Shown here: one piece after another, positions 29,450-37,365 of the stretch | How the letters are laid out: every line of letters begins with the position of its first letter | Numbering within the stretch: the first letter of the stretch is position 1 | NCBI RefSeq assembly: GCF_013624435.2 | Contig: NZ_CP061768.1 | Location: forward strand, 992,001-1,056,000 | Length of the DNA: 64,000 bases | Direction: 5' to 3' | Origin: Nocardioides campestrisoli | GTDB taxonomy: Bacteria; Actinomycetota; Actinomycetes; Propionibacteriales; Nocardioidaceae | Position numbers and translations under genes: made by a program | Notes under the pieces: generated by a model | What the model was told of the DNA's origin: nothing | The model's database searches: none | Seen by the model: only the letters and a program-made list of their open reading frames with translations

Positions 29450-31057
29450 TCAGTCTCGGACGAGCACCCGGTCGCCGGTGTCGCCGCGGGCGTCGTCGCA
29501 CGCCGAGGAGGCGGGCGGGGCCTGGTCGGCCCGCACACCGCCGGGCAGGACGACCCGGAAGGTGTTGTCGAGGGCGTCGTAGTGGACGCTGCCGGACATC
29601 GCGGTGACCAGGTCGCGCACCACGGACAGGCCGAGCCCGGAGCCGTGCCGCCTGGTGCCCTCGACCCGGGTGTAGGCGTCGAAGAGCCGGGGCACGAACT
29701 CCTCGGGCACACCGGAGCCGTCGTCGGTGACGCTGATCTGGACGAAGCGGTCACCGACCTGGGTGGCCCGGACCCGTACCGGCTCCGCGCCGTAGTTCTG
29801 CGCGTTGCGCACCAGGTTGGTGAGCACCTGCTGGAGCCGCAACGGGTCCGCCTTCACGAACACGCCGCGCGCGGCGTCGAGGCGCAGGTCGAGCTCGGGG
29901 AAGCCGGCGGAGCACTCGATCAGCGCACGGGTGACGTCGACCTCCTCCAGCTGCAGGGAGAGGCCGGCGCGTCCGGCGGTGGCCACGCCCAGCAGGTCCT
30001 CGGTCATCAGCGAGAGCCGGGTGGCGAGCATCCGCGCACGGGCCAGCATCCGCTCCGCCTGCTCCGGGGAGAGGTCGTCGGTGGCGAGCACCTCCAGGTA
30101 GCCCTCCAGGCCGCTGAGCGGCGTGCGCATGTCGTGGCTGACCACCGCGACCAAGTGCTCGCGCAGGGTCTGTGCCTCCTGGAGCGTCTCGTTGTGCTCG
30201 CGCAGCAGGTCGGCGGTGCGGCGGGTGTGCCGGTAGAGGAAGGTGACCTCGCGCAGCATGGCGATGAGCACGATCACCGCCGCGGTCAGGGCCAGCCCGC
30301 GGGCGGTGTACCAGCCGACGGTCCACCGGGCCTCCCCGCTGATCACCAGCCAGGAGTCGCAGCAGGAGGCCACGACGGCGACCACGGCCCAGTTCTCCAG
30401 GCCGCCGCCGGCGCCGCGGCGCAGCACCCCGACCAGCGCGACCCCGAGCGCGATCAGGTTGAGCGCGAAGAGCCGGTAGCCCTGGGAGTCGGCGAAGCCG
30501 CGGTAGCTCTGGCCGGTCATCACGTTGGGCAGGAGGTCGACGTAGCGGGTGCAGAGCACGACGAAGCCGAGCGCGGCCAGCGCGGTGACGGTGTGCACGG
30601 CGAGCGTGCGTGCGGTGCGCCCCTCGGTCCGGGAGAGCCACCGCCGCGGGCCGGCCGGCCACGGAGCCAGCGCCACGGCGACGAGGAGCGGGAACCCGAT
30701 GTTCCACCCCAGCCACAGCCACGCGGAGCTCTCCTCGGGCTGGCCCAGCACACCGGTGGGGCTGAAGAAGTCGGGGAAGGCCAGCGCGTGCGCGGCCACG
30801 CAGACCGCCGACCAGACGTACGCCGCGGAGAGCGGGAGCAGGCGGGCGCTGCCGCCTGCCCGGTAGTGCTCGACCAGCATGGTCGAGGTCAGCAGGTGGC
30901 AGCCCAGCACCAGGGTGAGGAAGGCCGGCATGAAGCCGTCGTTGCGGGGCAGCGGGCTGTCCGAGGCGAACCACAACACCGCGGTCACGGCCGGCAGCAG
31001 GCCCGCGACCACCAGGGGAGCGCGGCGCGATCCCTGGGGTGCGGGCGTGGTCGACAT
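29450..31057 (-). CDS. Sensor histidine kinase with MASE4-like membrane domain
   Basis: The 535-residue protein starts with about eight membrane segments (to residue 280) resembling the MASE4 sensor type. A coiled linker, an H-box VVSHDMRTPLSGLEGYLEV near 308 and an ATPase domain follow. The ATPase domain has NLVRNAQNYGAEP (N box) near 417, DDGSGVPEEFV (G1), and GSGLGLSVVRDLV (G2). It senses an unknown signal in or at the membrane. No response regulator gene is adjacent, so it is an orphan kinase. It is divergent from the TSUP permease. Confidence 0.88.
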   Translation of the reverse strand: MSTTPAPQGSRRAPLVVAGLLPAVTAVLWFASDSPLPRNDGFMPAFLTLVLGCHLLTSTMLVEHYRAGGSARLLPLSAAYVWSAVCVAAHALAFPDFFSPTGVLGQPEESSAWLWLGWNIGFPLLVAVALAPWPAGPRRWLSRTEGRTARTLAVHTVTALAALGFVVLCTRYVDLLPNVMTGQSYRGFADSQGYRLFALNLIALGVALVGVLRRGAGGGLENWAVVAVVASCCDSWLVISGEARWTVGWYTARGLALTAAVIVLIAMLREVTFLYRHTRRTADLLREHNETLQEAQTLREHLVAVVSHDMRTPLSGLEGYLEVLATDDLSPEQAERMLARARMLATRLSLMTEDLLGVATAGRAGLSLQLEEVDVTRALIECSAGFPELDLRLDAARGVFVKADPLRLQQVLTNLVRNAQNYGAEPVRVRATQVGDRFVQISVTDDGSGVPEEFVPRLFDAYTRVEGTRRHGSGLGLSVVRDLVTAMSGSVHYDALDNTFRVVLPGGVRADQAPPASSACDDARGDTGDRVLVRD

Positions 31058-31193
31058 GGCGGCAGTCTGCCGGATCGGGAGGCCGCGTGACCGGAATCTT
31101 CAACAGGTGGGGCGACAAACACCCTCCCGGCGCGCGATCGGCACCTCCGATCGGTGACACTGGGAGCCGGCGAGCAGGCAGGAGGAGACCGGC

Positions 31194-31970
31194 GTGGAGC
31201 TGTCCACCGAGGTCGTGGTCCTGCTCGGACTCGCCGCGCTGGCGGCCGGTTTCGTGGACGCGGTGGTCGGCGGGGGCGGCCTGATCCAGCTGCCCGCCCT
31301 GCTGCTGGCGCTGCCGGGCGCGGCCCCGGTCGAGGTGCTGGCGACCAACAAGCTGGCCTCCATCTGCGGGACCACGGTCAGCTCCGCGACGTACGCCCGG
31401 CGGATCCGCCCGGACCCGAGGACCTTCGTCCCGCTGATGCTCGCGGCCTTCGTCGGCTCCGCCGGCGGTGCGGCGGTGGCGAGCCTGGTGCCGCGCGAGG
31501 CGTTCGACCCGATCGTGCTGGTGGCGCTGGTGGTGGTCGGCGCGTACGTCCTGTTCAAGCCGTCGCTGGGCGAGGTCACGAAGCTGCGGTTCACCGGAGG
31601 GAACCACACGGCCGCGGCGCTCGGCATCGGCCTGGTGGTCGGGTTCTACGACGGGGTGCTGGGGCCGGGCACCGGCTCGTTCTTCGTCTTCAGCCTGGTC
31701 GGGCTGCTGGGCTACAGCTTCCTGGAGGCCTCGGCGAAGGCGAAGCTGGCGAACTGGGCGACCAACCTGGCGGCGCTGGTGGTCTTCATCCCGCAGGGCG
31801 CGGTGCTCTGGGGCATCGGCCTGCTGATGGGCGTGGCCAACATGGCCGGCGGCTACCTGGGCGCGCGCACCGCGATCGGCAAGGGCGCGGCCTTCGTCCG
31901 GGTCTTCTTCGTGGTCGTGGTCAGCGGGTTCATCGTCCGGATCGGCGGGGGACTGCTCGGATGGTGGTGA
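31194..31970 (+). CDS. TSUP family (TauE/SafE) anion permease
   Basis: The 258-residue membrane protein has the two-fold TauE/SafE repeat. The first half has AAGFVDAVVGGGGLIQLPAL and VLATNKLASICGTTVSSATY; the second has GLVVGFYDGVLGPGTGSFFV and ASAKAKLANWATNLAALVVF. Sulfite, sulfonate or another organic anion is the likely substrate. The start is GTG 31194. The stop overlaps the next gene by 10 bp. Confidence 0.9.
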   Translation: MELSTEVVVLLGLAALAAGFVDAVVGGGGLIQLPALLLALPGAAPVEVLATNKLASICGTTVSSATYARRIRPDPRTFVPLMLAAFVGSAGGAAVASLVPREAFDPIVLVALVVVGAYVLFKPSLGEVTKLRFTGGNHTAAALGIGLVVGFYDGVLGPGTGSFFVFSLVGLLGYSFLEASAKAKLANWATNLAALVVFIPQGAVLWGIGLLMGVANMAGGYLGARTAIGKGAAFVRVFFVVVVSGFIVRIGGGLLGWW

Positions 31971-32587
31971 CCTCCTACCTGACCCTGGCCCGCGACGGCG
32001 AGGCGGAGCTGGAGATCAAGCGCTCCCGGTTCCTCTGCGTGCTGAGGCGGGTGGAGTCCGAGGCCGCCGCCCGGGCGGTGGTCGAGGAGCAGCGACGGGT
32101 GCACTGGGACGCCCGGCACCACTGCTCGGCGTTCGTGCTCGGCCCCGACGGCGCGCTCCAGCGCTCCTCCGACGACGGGGAGCCGTCGGGCACCGCGGGC
32201 GCGCCGATGCTCCAGGTGCTGCGCGGGCGCGAGGTGAGCGACGCGGTCGCGGTCGTGACCCGGTGGTTCGGCGGGGTGCTGCTGGGGGCGGGCGGGCTGG
32301 TGCGCGCCTACGGCGACGCGGTCGGCGCCGCCTTGGACGAGGTCGGCACCCGGGAGCGGCGGCTGCTGGGGGAGTGGCTGCTCGAGCTGGACCATGCGGA
32401 CGCCGGCCGGGTGGAGAGCGAGCTGCGGGCGCGGGGGGTCGAGGTGCTCGACGTGGAGTACGCCGCGCACGTGCGGCTGCTGCTCGGCACCGGTGACGCC
32501 GCGGGGCTGGCCCGGACGGTCGCGGAGCTGACCGCGGGGCGCGCGGAGCCGGTCAGCGTCGGGGAGCGCTGGGTCGACCTCGGGTGA
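31961..32587 (+). CDS. YigZ/IMPACT family protein
   Basis: The 208-residue protein has the family core in order: EIKRSRFLCVLRRVESEAAA near residue 14, DARHHCSAFVLG near 46, SDDGEPSGTAGAPMLQVL near 66, VVTRWFGGVLLGAGGLVRAY near 92, and a C-terminal DUF1949-like ferredoxin domain. Its biochemical role is unclear; the eukaryotic homologue IMPACT affects translation control. ATG 31961 overlaps the TSUP stop by 10 bp, so the two are coupled. Confidence 0.88.
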   Translation: MVVTSYLTLARDGEAELEIKRSRFLCVLRRVESEAAARAVVEEQRRVHWDARHHCSAFVLGPDGALQRSSDDGEPSGTAGAPMLQVLRGREVSDAVAVVTRWFGGVLLGAGGLVRAYGDAVGAALDEVGTRERRLLGEWLLELDHADAGRVESELRARGVEVLDVEYAAHVRLLLGTGDAAGLARTVAELTAGRAEPVSVGERWVDLG

Positions 32588-32590
32588 GGC

Positions 32591-33295
32591 TCAGGCCGGG
32601 TGGTCCGGCACGAGGACGAACTCGTGGTCCCCGGGGTCGGCCAGCTCGACGCGTCCCGGTCCGGCCTCGACGAGCACCGCGCCGAGGTCCTTGATCCGCT
32701 CCGACTCCTGCTCCAGGGGGCTGTCGCACTCCAGCACCCACCTGAGCCGGTTGCGGCCGTGCTTGGGCAGGGGCGGGGGGCCGCCCCAGGTGATCTTCGT
32801 GCCCCCGCTCGGGGACTGGATGGCCGTCTCCTCGTCCTGGTCCCACACCAGCGGCCAGTCGAGCATCTCGCTCCAGAAGTAGCCCACCTCGCGGGATCCC
32901 TCCCCGGCGAGCGCCCCGATCCGGCCCGTGCCGGCGAGGAAGCGGTTGCCGGGCGCGATCACGCAGAACTCGTTGTCCTCGGGGTCGGCCAGCACGACGT
33001 GCCCCTCGTCGCCGCGCTGTCCGACGTCGAAGTGCCGCCCGCCCAGGCTCAGCGCCAGGGCGACGCTGCGCTCCTGGGCCGCGGGCGAGTCGCTGGTCAG
33101 GTCGAAGTGCATCATGTTCCGCGCCGACTTCGGCCGCTCGGTGGCGACGAAGCGGAGCGCGAAGCCGGGTGATCCGGAGGCCGGGAGAGTGACGCCGTCG
33201 CCGGCGACGCTCCGTCCGAGCAGCGACCCCCAGAAGCTGGCGAGCTCGCGGGGACGTACGGCGTCGTACTCCAGTGCGGCAAGACGAACGGTCAT
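32591..33295 (-). CDS. Two-domain VOC (glyoxalase-like) protein
   Basis: The 234-residue protein is a tandem repeat of the vicinal-oxygen-chelate fold. The first domain runs from ALEYDAVRPRELASFWGSLL to GHVVLADPEDNEFCVIAPG. The second runs from EVGYFWSEMLDWPLVWDQ to VELADPGDHEFVLVPDHP. HFDLTS near residue 64 gives a potential metal-ligand His. The substrate is unknown; this group is often annotated as glyoxalase or resistance-like. ATG 33295 has GGGAG upstream. It converges with the YigZ gene with only three bases between the stops. Confidence 0.82.
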   Translation of the reverse strand: MTVRLAALEYDAVRPRELASFWGSLLGRSVAGDGVTLPASGSPGFALRFVATERPKSARNMMHFDLTSDSPAAQERSVALALSLGGRHFDVGQRGDEGHVVLADPEDNEFCVIAPGNRFLAGTGRIGALAGEGSREVGYFWSEMLDWPLVWDQDEETAIQSPSGGTKITWGGPPPLPKHGRNRLRWVLECDSPLEQESERIKDLGAVLVEAGPGRVELADPGDHEFVLVPDHPA

Positions 33296-33420
33296 CGGTG
33301 GCTCCCTCGAGAAGCGACGATGCGCGCCCTGGAGACGCGGTCGCGTTCGAGAGTAGGACGTGGTGCGGCCGGACGGCAACGGGCCGGATGCGTCGCCGAA
33401 TAGGCGGATCCGGACCAGGT

Positions 33421-33595
33421 GGGCTAGTGTCTATCTCGTTGAAGGGATGACCTCCGGGCCATCCTTGCCCCGCACCTCGCGGAGCTTGTATCTCGTACTT
33501 CCTGGTTTTCGGTTCGCTGGACATCAGCACAGGTTGGATGTCTTCAGCAAGGCCGGAGGGCACAGTGTCCTCTCGCACGAACAAAGGAACAGATC
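33421..33595 (+). promoter_or_regulatory. Long AT-richer leader of the cold-shock gene
   Basis: About 175 bp upstream of cspA are clearly richer in A and T than the surroundings and contain no gene. Cold-shock genes usually carry a long structured 5' untranslated region that stabilises or exposes the mRNA in the cold. I infer that role from position and length. GGAACAGATC just before the ATG gives the ribosome site. Confidence 0.5.
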
Positions 33596-33799
33596 ATGGC
33601 TCAGGGCACCGTTAAGTGGTTCAACGCTGACAAGGGCTTCGGCTTCATCGCTCAGGATGGTGGCGGCGAGGACGTGTTCGTCCACTTCTCCGCGATCCAG
33701 ACCAGCGGTTACAAGTCGCTCGAGGACAACCAGAAGGTCGAGTTCGACCTCGCCCAGGGCCCCAAGGGTCCCCAGGCTGAGAACGTCCGCGTCGCCTGA
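33596..33799 (+). CDS. cspA: Cold-shock protein (CspA family)
   Basis: The 67-residue protein is a single cold-shock domain: [20 protein letters not shown] at 4-23 with RNP1 (KGFGFI), then [11 protein letters not shown] with RNP2 (VFVHF). It binds single-stranded RNA/DNA and acts as an RNA chaperone. The length is standard. It is preceded by a long leader and followed by a strong hairpin, so it is a monocistronic unit. Confidence 0.97.
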   Translation: MAQGTVKWFNADKGFGFIAQDGGGEDVFVHFSAIQTSGYKSLEDNQKVEFDLAQGPKGPQAENVRVA

Positions 33800-33811
33800 T
33801 TGACTTCACTG

Positions 33812-33842
33812 AAGGCCCCGACCGCTCTGCGGTCGGGGCCTT
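33812..33842 (+). terminator. Terminator hairpin of the cold-shock gene
   Basis: AAGGCCCCGACCG pairs perfectly with CGGTCGGGGCCTT around a CTCTG loop, 12 bp after the cspA stop. Confidence 0.85.
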
Positions 33843-33864
33843 CGTGCATTTCAGGCCCCGGTGA

Positions 33865-35046
33865 TCAGGCCCGGGCGGTCTGCGCGCCCGCACCCTCGGT
33901 GAGGAACGGACCCGCCGCGAACCGGTCGCCGATCAGACGGTGGGTCTCGGCGTCGGGGTGCAGCTGGTCGGGCAGCGGCAGGTCGGCGGCGTCGGCTTCG
34001 CCGTACAGCTCGCGGCCGTCCAGGTAGTACAGGTGCGGGTCCTCGGCCTGGCGCCGGGTCACGATCCGGGCCAGCTCGTCGCGGATCACCGCCAGCGTCA
34101 GCTTCCCGGAGGCGACCTCCGCCGGGTCGCCCCCGGCCTCGAAGCTGAGCCGCCCCTCCGCGAGCGCGGACAGGTCCGGCATCGAGGGTCCCGGGGTCTC
34201 CTCGTGGATCGGGCACAGGATCGGCGAGACCACCAGCAGCGGCGTGGTCGGGTGCCCCTCGCGGATCGTGTCGAGGAAGCCGTGCACGGCCGGGCCGAAG
34301 GCGCGCCGGCGCATCAGGTCGTTGTTGACCACGTTGATCCCGAGCTTGAGGCTGACCAGGTCGGCGGGGGTGTCGCGCAGCACCCGGGCCACGAACGGGT
34401 CGAGCAGCGCGCTGCCGCCGAGCCCCAGGTTGACCAGCTCGACGTCGGCGAGCCGGGCGGCCCGCGCGGGCCAGGTCTCCGACGGGCTCGCGGCCACCGA
34501 GCCGTGGCTGATCGAGCTGCCGTGGTGCAGCCAGGTACGCCGCCCGGTGGCCGGCGCCGGCGTGACGGGGGCGTCGGTACGCAGCGCGACCAGCTCGGTG
34601 GTCTCGTCGTGCGGCAGCCAGATCTCGACGTCCTTGGTGGCCGGCTCGAGGCCGGTGAACCGCAGGGTGCCGGCCGGCCCGTGGGTGGTCTCCGCGGCTC
34701 CGGTCATCAGGTCGATGGTCATGGTCCTGCCGCCGGTGACCGAGCCCTGGCCGACCAGGCGCCCTTCGACGAGCAGGTCGTAGATCCCGTCCGGACGCGG
34801 CGGGCTGCCGGCGTACACCCGCTTGGTGGGCACGGTGTCGAGCTCGATCCGGGTGGCGGCGGTACGGAAGACCAGGCGTACGCCGGCGGGCTGCGCCTCG
34901 ACCAGGTGCAGCTGCGGGTCGTCGGTCTGGGCGCGGGCCCAGGCGGGCACCCGGTGCGGGAGCAGGCCGTCCTCGGTCTGCTCGGTCTCCAGGCAGCCGC
35001 GCAGCAGGTCGGCGGTCACGGGGGTGGTGATCAGGTCGGTGCTCAT
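33865..35046 (-). CDS. SGNH/GDSL hydrolase with N-terminal beta domain
   Basis: The 393-residue protein has an N-terminal beta-sandwich of about 165 residues (RLVFRTAATRIELDTVP, KDVEIWLPHDETTELVAL). An SGNH domain follows: WLHHGSSISHGSVAASP near 175 carries the nucleophile Ser, VNLGLGGSALLDPFV is block II, LGINVVNND is block III with Asn, and LPDQLHPDAETH near 362 has the catalytic Asp and His. It is probably a carbohydrate or acyl esterase. There is no signal peptide. The ATG overlaps the stop of the TetR gene (ATGA), so this is a regulator-enzyme operon. Confidence 0.82.
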   Translation of the reverse strand: MSTDLITTPVTADLLRGCLETEQTEDGLLPHRVPAWARAQTDDPQLHLVEAQPAGVRLVFRTAATRIELDTVPTKRVYAGSPPRPDGIYDLLVEGRLVGQGSVTGGRTMTIDLMTGAAETTHGPAGTLRFTGLEPATKDVEIWLPHDETTELVALRTDAPVTPAPATGRRTWLHHGSSISHGSVAASPSETWPARAARLADVELVNLGLGGSALLDPFVARVLRDTPADLVSLKLGINVVNNDLMRRRAFGPAVHGFLDTIREGHPTTPLLVVSPILCPIHEETPGPSMPDLSALAEGRLSFEAGGDPAEVASGKLTLAVIRDELARIVTRRQAEDPHLYYLDGRELYGEADAADLPLPDQLHPDAETHRLIGDRFAAGPFLTEGAGAQTARA

Positions 35047-35687
35047 CGGTCCGTCTCGTCTCGGGGGTGGGCTCGGCGGTGGGCAGAGGGTTCGGAGCGG
35101 GTGGCCGGGTCGTCCGGCGGTGTGGTCGCCCAGCCGCGGAGCACGCCGTCGAGCGCGTCGAGCGCGCGCGACCAGCTCTGCTCGGGCCGGGGGTCGCGGT
35201 GGTCGAAGGCGCCCGAGAGCTCGAGGGCGATGAAGCCGTGGATCATGCTGCCCAGCAGCCGGGTGGCGTGCGTCGCCTCGTCGCCGGTGAGCGCGTAGCC
35301 GTGGAGCACGGCCAGCATCAGCTCGGCGTGCCGGGCCCCCGCGCGCGCCGCGGACTCGTCGGGTTCCAGGGGGAACCGGGTGGCGGCGTACCGGCCGGGG
35401 TGCCGGCGCGCGTAGTCCCGGTAGGCGTCGCCGAGGGCGGCCAGTGCGTCCCGCCCGGACTTGCCCGCGAGGGCGGGTGTGCCGCGGTCGGCGATCTCGT
35501 CGAGCGCGAGGACGGCGACGCGCTGCTGCAGGTCGCGGGAGCCGGCGACGTGGGAGTAGAGGCTGGCGACTTGGACGCCGAAGCGTCGGGCGACCGCCGA
35601 GATGGTGACGGCGTCGAAGCCGATCTCGTCGGCGAGCTCGGCGGCGCCGAGGGTGACGCGGTCGGGGGTGAGTCCTGCCCGGGGCAT
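35043..35687 (-). CDS. TetR family transcriptional regulator
   Basis: The 214-residue protein has an N-terminal HTH (VTLGAAELADEIGFDAVTIS, then VARRFGVQVASLYSHVAGSR). The C-terminal ligand-binding half has HPGRYAATR and MIHGFIALELSGAF, as in the TetR_C/WHG-type group. It is translated first in an operon with the SGNH hydrolase. A perfect AACCTAA-N5-TTAGGTT palindrome lies 22 bp upstream and is the likely autoregulatory operator. Confidence 0.9.
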   Translation of the reverse strand: MPRAGLTPDRVTLGAAELADEIGFDAVTISAVARRFGVQVASLYSHVAGSRDLQQRVAVLALDEIADRGTPALAGKSGRDALAALGDAYRDYARRHPGRYAATRFPLEPDESAARAGARHAELMLAVLHGYALTGDEATHATRLLGSMIHGFIALELSGAFDHRDPRPEQSWSRALDALDGVLRGWATTPPDDPATRSEPSAHRRAHPRDETDR

Positions 35688-35709
35688 CGCCGTCTCCTTC
35701 CTGCGCTCG

Positions 35710-35728
35710 AACCTAAGACCTTTAGGTT
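35710..35728. promoter_or_regulatory. Palindromic operator candidate for the TetR regulator
   Basis: AACCTAA and TTAGGTT are perfect inverted halves around five bases, 22 bp upstream of the tetR start. The AT-richness stands out in this region. Size and position fit a TetR-family operator controlling the tetR-SGNH operon. Confidence 0.6.
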
Positions 35729-35860
35729 AGGGGAAGGGGAGGCAGGCCGACGATCGCGGTGCGCGATCTGACTGCGCGCAAGGCTGGACGCTCGAACCGT
35801 CGCCGCGGGACGATCGACCGGAGGGCGGCGGGAGCGCCGGTCCTGGGCGGGAGGTGCGGC

Positions 35861-36223
35861 ATGTCGTACGACGAGGAGCTCGCCGAGCGCGTCCGGGATG
35901 CCGTCAACGAGGCGGCCGGCGACCACGCCAGCCGGGAGATCAAGATGTTCGGCGGCCTGTGCTGGACGGTCAACACCCACATGGCCGTCGGCTGCGGCGA
36001 CGACGACCTGATGGTGCACGTCGGCGCGGCCGGGATCGACGAGGCGCTGGCCCGGGGCGCCCGGCGGGCGACCATGGGGGAGCGCACGATGGGCGGCGTC
36101 GTCCTGGTCTCCGCGGCGGACCTACCCGACGACGCCAGCCTCCGGGCCTGGGTGGCGCCTGCGGTGGAGCGCGCGGTGGCGCGACCGCCCAAGCCGCCCA
36201 AGTCACCGAGGCCGCCCGGGTGA
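35861..36223 (+). CDS. TfoX N-terminal domain protein
   Basis: The 120-residue protein matches the TfoX_N fold: YDEELAERVRDAVNEAAGD, KMFGGLCWTVNTHMAVGCGD and GERTMGGVVLVSAADLPDD in order. The MFGG motif is characteristic. The function of stand-alone members in actinobacteria is unknown, and no competence gene is nearby. The tail is Pro/Lys-rich (RPPKPPKSPRPPG). GGGAGG lies nine bases upstream of the ATG. Confidence 0.8.
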   Translation: MSYDEELAERVRDAVNEAAGDHASREIKMFGGLCWTVNTHMAVGCGDDDLMVHVGAAGIDEALARGARRATMGERTMGGVVLVSAADLPDDASLRAWVAPAVERAVARPPKPPKSPRPPG

Positions 36224-36229
36224 GGACTC

Positions 36230-36421
36230 TCAGCCCAGGGCGAGCCCGTGGGCCTCGAGCGCGGACTCGATGATCCTGATCGCCTTCGGACCCACCCCGT
36301 GCAGGGCGGCCAGGTCCGCCCGCGGAACCTCCGCGAGGTCGCGCAGGCACGTGTAGCCCGCAGCGCTGAGACCCCGGGTGGCCGGCCCGCCCACCGCCGG
36401 CAGGTGGTCGAGGTCGCTCAT
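36230..36421 (-). CDS. Small helix-hairpin-helix protein (63 aa)
   Basis: The 63-residue product reads LPAVGGPATRGLSAAGYTCL then ALHGVGPKAIRIIESALEAH, two helix-hairpin-helix units, the second with the GVGPKA loop typical of non-specific DNA binding. It resembles the C-terminal HhH part of polymerase- or RuvA-like proteins but stands alone. I recall such small proteins next to TfoX-type genes or fused to TfoX_C, and the convergent TfoX_N gene ends 6 bp away, so the two may work together. The ATG at 36421 defines the gene; the frame upstream is antisense noise. Confidence 0.6.
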   Translation of the reverse strand: MSDLDHLPAVGGPATRGLSAAGYTCLRDLAEVPRADLAALHGVGPKAIRIIESALEAHGLALG

Positions 36422-36474
36422 GTTCAGCAGACTAGGCCCGACGGAGCGACGGGTCCACGGGGAGAGGCAGGACG

Positions 36475-36855
36475 ATGGACGAGGTGCTGAGCGCGGCGCT
36501 CGAGCCGGTCTGCCGCGACCTGGAGCGCTCCGGCCTCCAGCCACCCCGGCTGGAGGACCGGGAGTGGAACGACTTCCCGGGCTACGCCTCGGCGGTGATG
36601 TGGGCGCCGGACGGGAGCGGCCGTGGTGTGGCGGTGGACCGGACGGCGCCGGCTCACGAACGGGTCGCGGCGGCGGCCGACCAGGTGCAGGAGCAGACCA
36701 TCGAGTCCCAGCTGTGGGGCGTGGCCGAGACCAACTGGCCGCGCTGCCCGGAGCACCCGCACTCCCATCCCCTGGAGGCGACGACCTCGGGGGAGGCCGC
36801 GGTGTGGGTCTGTCCCGCGAGCCGGAGCGTGGTCGCCCCGATCGGGGGGCTCTGA
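36475..36855 (+). CDS. Conserved-looking protein of unknown function (126 aa)
   Basis: The 126-residue acidic protein has no signal or membrane segment. Visible features are an alpha-helical start (VLSAALEPVCRDLERSGL), HERVAAAADQVQEQTIESQL, and a C-terminal part with RCPEHPHSHPLEA and VWVCPASRSVVAPIG. The Cys/His spacing (CPEHPHSH...C) could bind zinc. Good codon use and the RBS AGAGGCAGGACG support translation. I do not recognise the family. Confidence 0.65.
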   Translation: MDEVLSAALEPVCRDLERSGLQPPRLEDREWNDFPGYASAVMWAPDGSGRGVAVDRTAPAHERVAAAADQVQEQTIESQLWGVAETNWPRCPEHPHSHPLEATTSGEAAVWVCPASRSVVAPIGGL

Positions 36856-36892
36856 CCTCGGCCGGGTCGACCCCTCCGGGATAGGTTGAGGC

Positions 36893-37363
36893 GTGTTCCA
36901 CGTGATGTTCCTCGAGCCCCGGATCCCACCCAACACCGGGAACGCGATCCGGATGGTGGCCGGGACCGGCGCCACCCTGCACCTGGTCGAGCCGCTCGGC
37001 TTCGACCTCTCGGAGCCCAAGCTCAAGCGCGCCGGCCTGGACTACCACGACCTGGCGTCGGTGGTGGTGCACCCGGACCTGGAGGCGGCGCTGGCCAGTG
37101 ACGCGCTCGCGTCCTCCCGGGTGCTCGCCTTCACCGCGCACGCGACGCGGTGGCACACCGACGTCGAGTTCCAGGCCGGCGACGTGCTGCTCTTCGGTCC
37201 GGAGCCGACCGGCCTCTCGCCCGAGGTGCTCGGCCACCCCCGGGTCACCGAGCAGGTCCGGATCCCGATGATCGCGGGCCGCCGGTCGCTGAACCTGTCG
37301 AACTCCGCGGCCGTGGCGACGTACGAGGCCTGGCGCCAGCACGGCTTCCCCGGCGCGACCTAG
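36893..37363 (+). CDS. trmL: tRNA (cytidine(34)-2'-O)-methyltransferase TrmL
   Basis: The 156-residue SPOUT enzyme matches TrmL in length and motifs: FLEPRIPPNTGNAIRMVAGT at 6-25, LLFGPEPTGLSPEVL near 106 and IPMIAGRRSLNLSNSAAVAT near 131, the knotted SAM-binding region. It methylates the wobble position of tRNA-Leu CAA/UAA isoacceptors. GTG 36893 was chosen because the conserved strand begins at once. It converges with phoX with two bases between the stops. Confidence 0.92.
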   Translation: MFHVMFLEPRIPPNTGNAIRMVAGTGATLHLVEPLGFDLSEPKLKRAGLDYHDLASVVVHPDLEAALASDALASSRVLAFTAHATRWHTDVEFQAGDVLLFGPEPTGLSPEVLGHPRVTEQVRIPMIAGRRSLNLSNSAAVATYEAWRQHGFPGAT

Positions 37364-37365
37364 CC

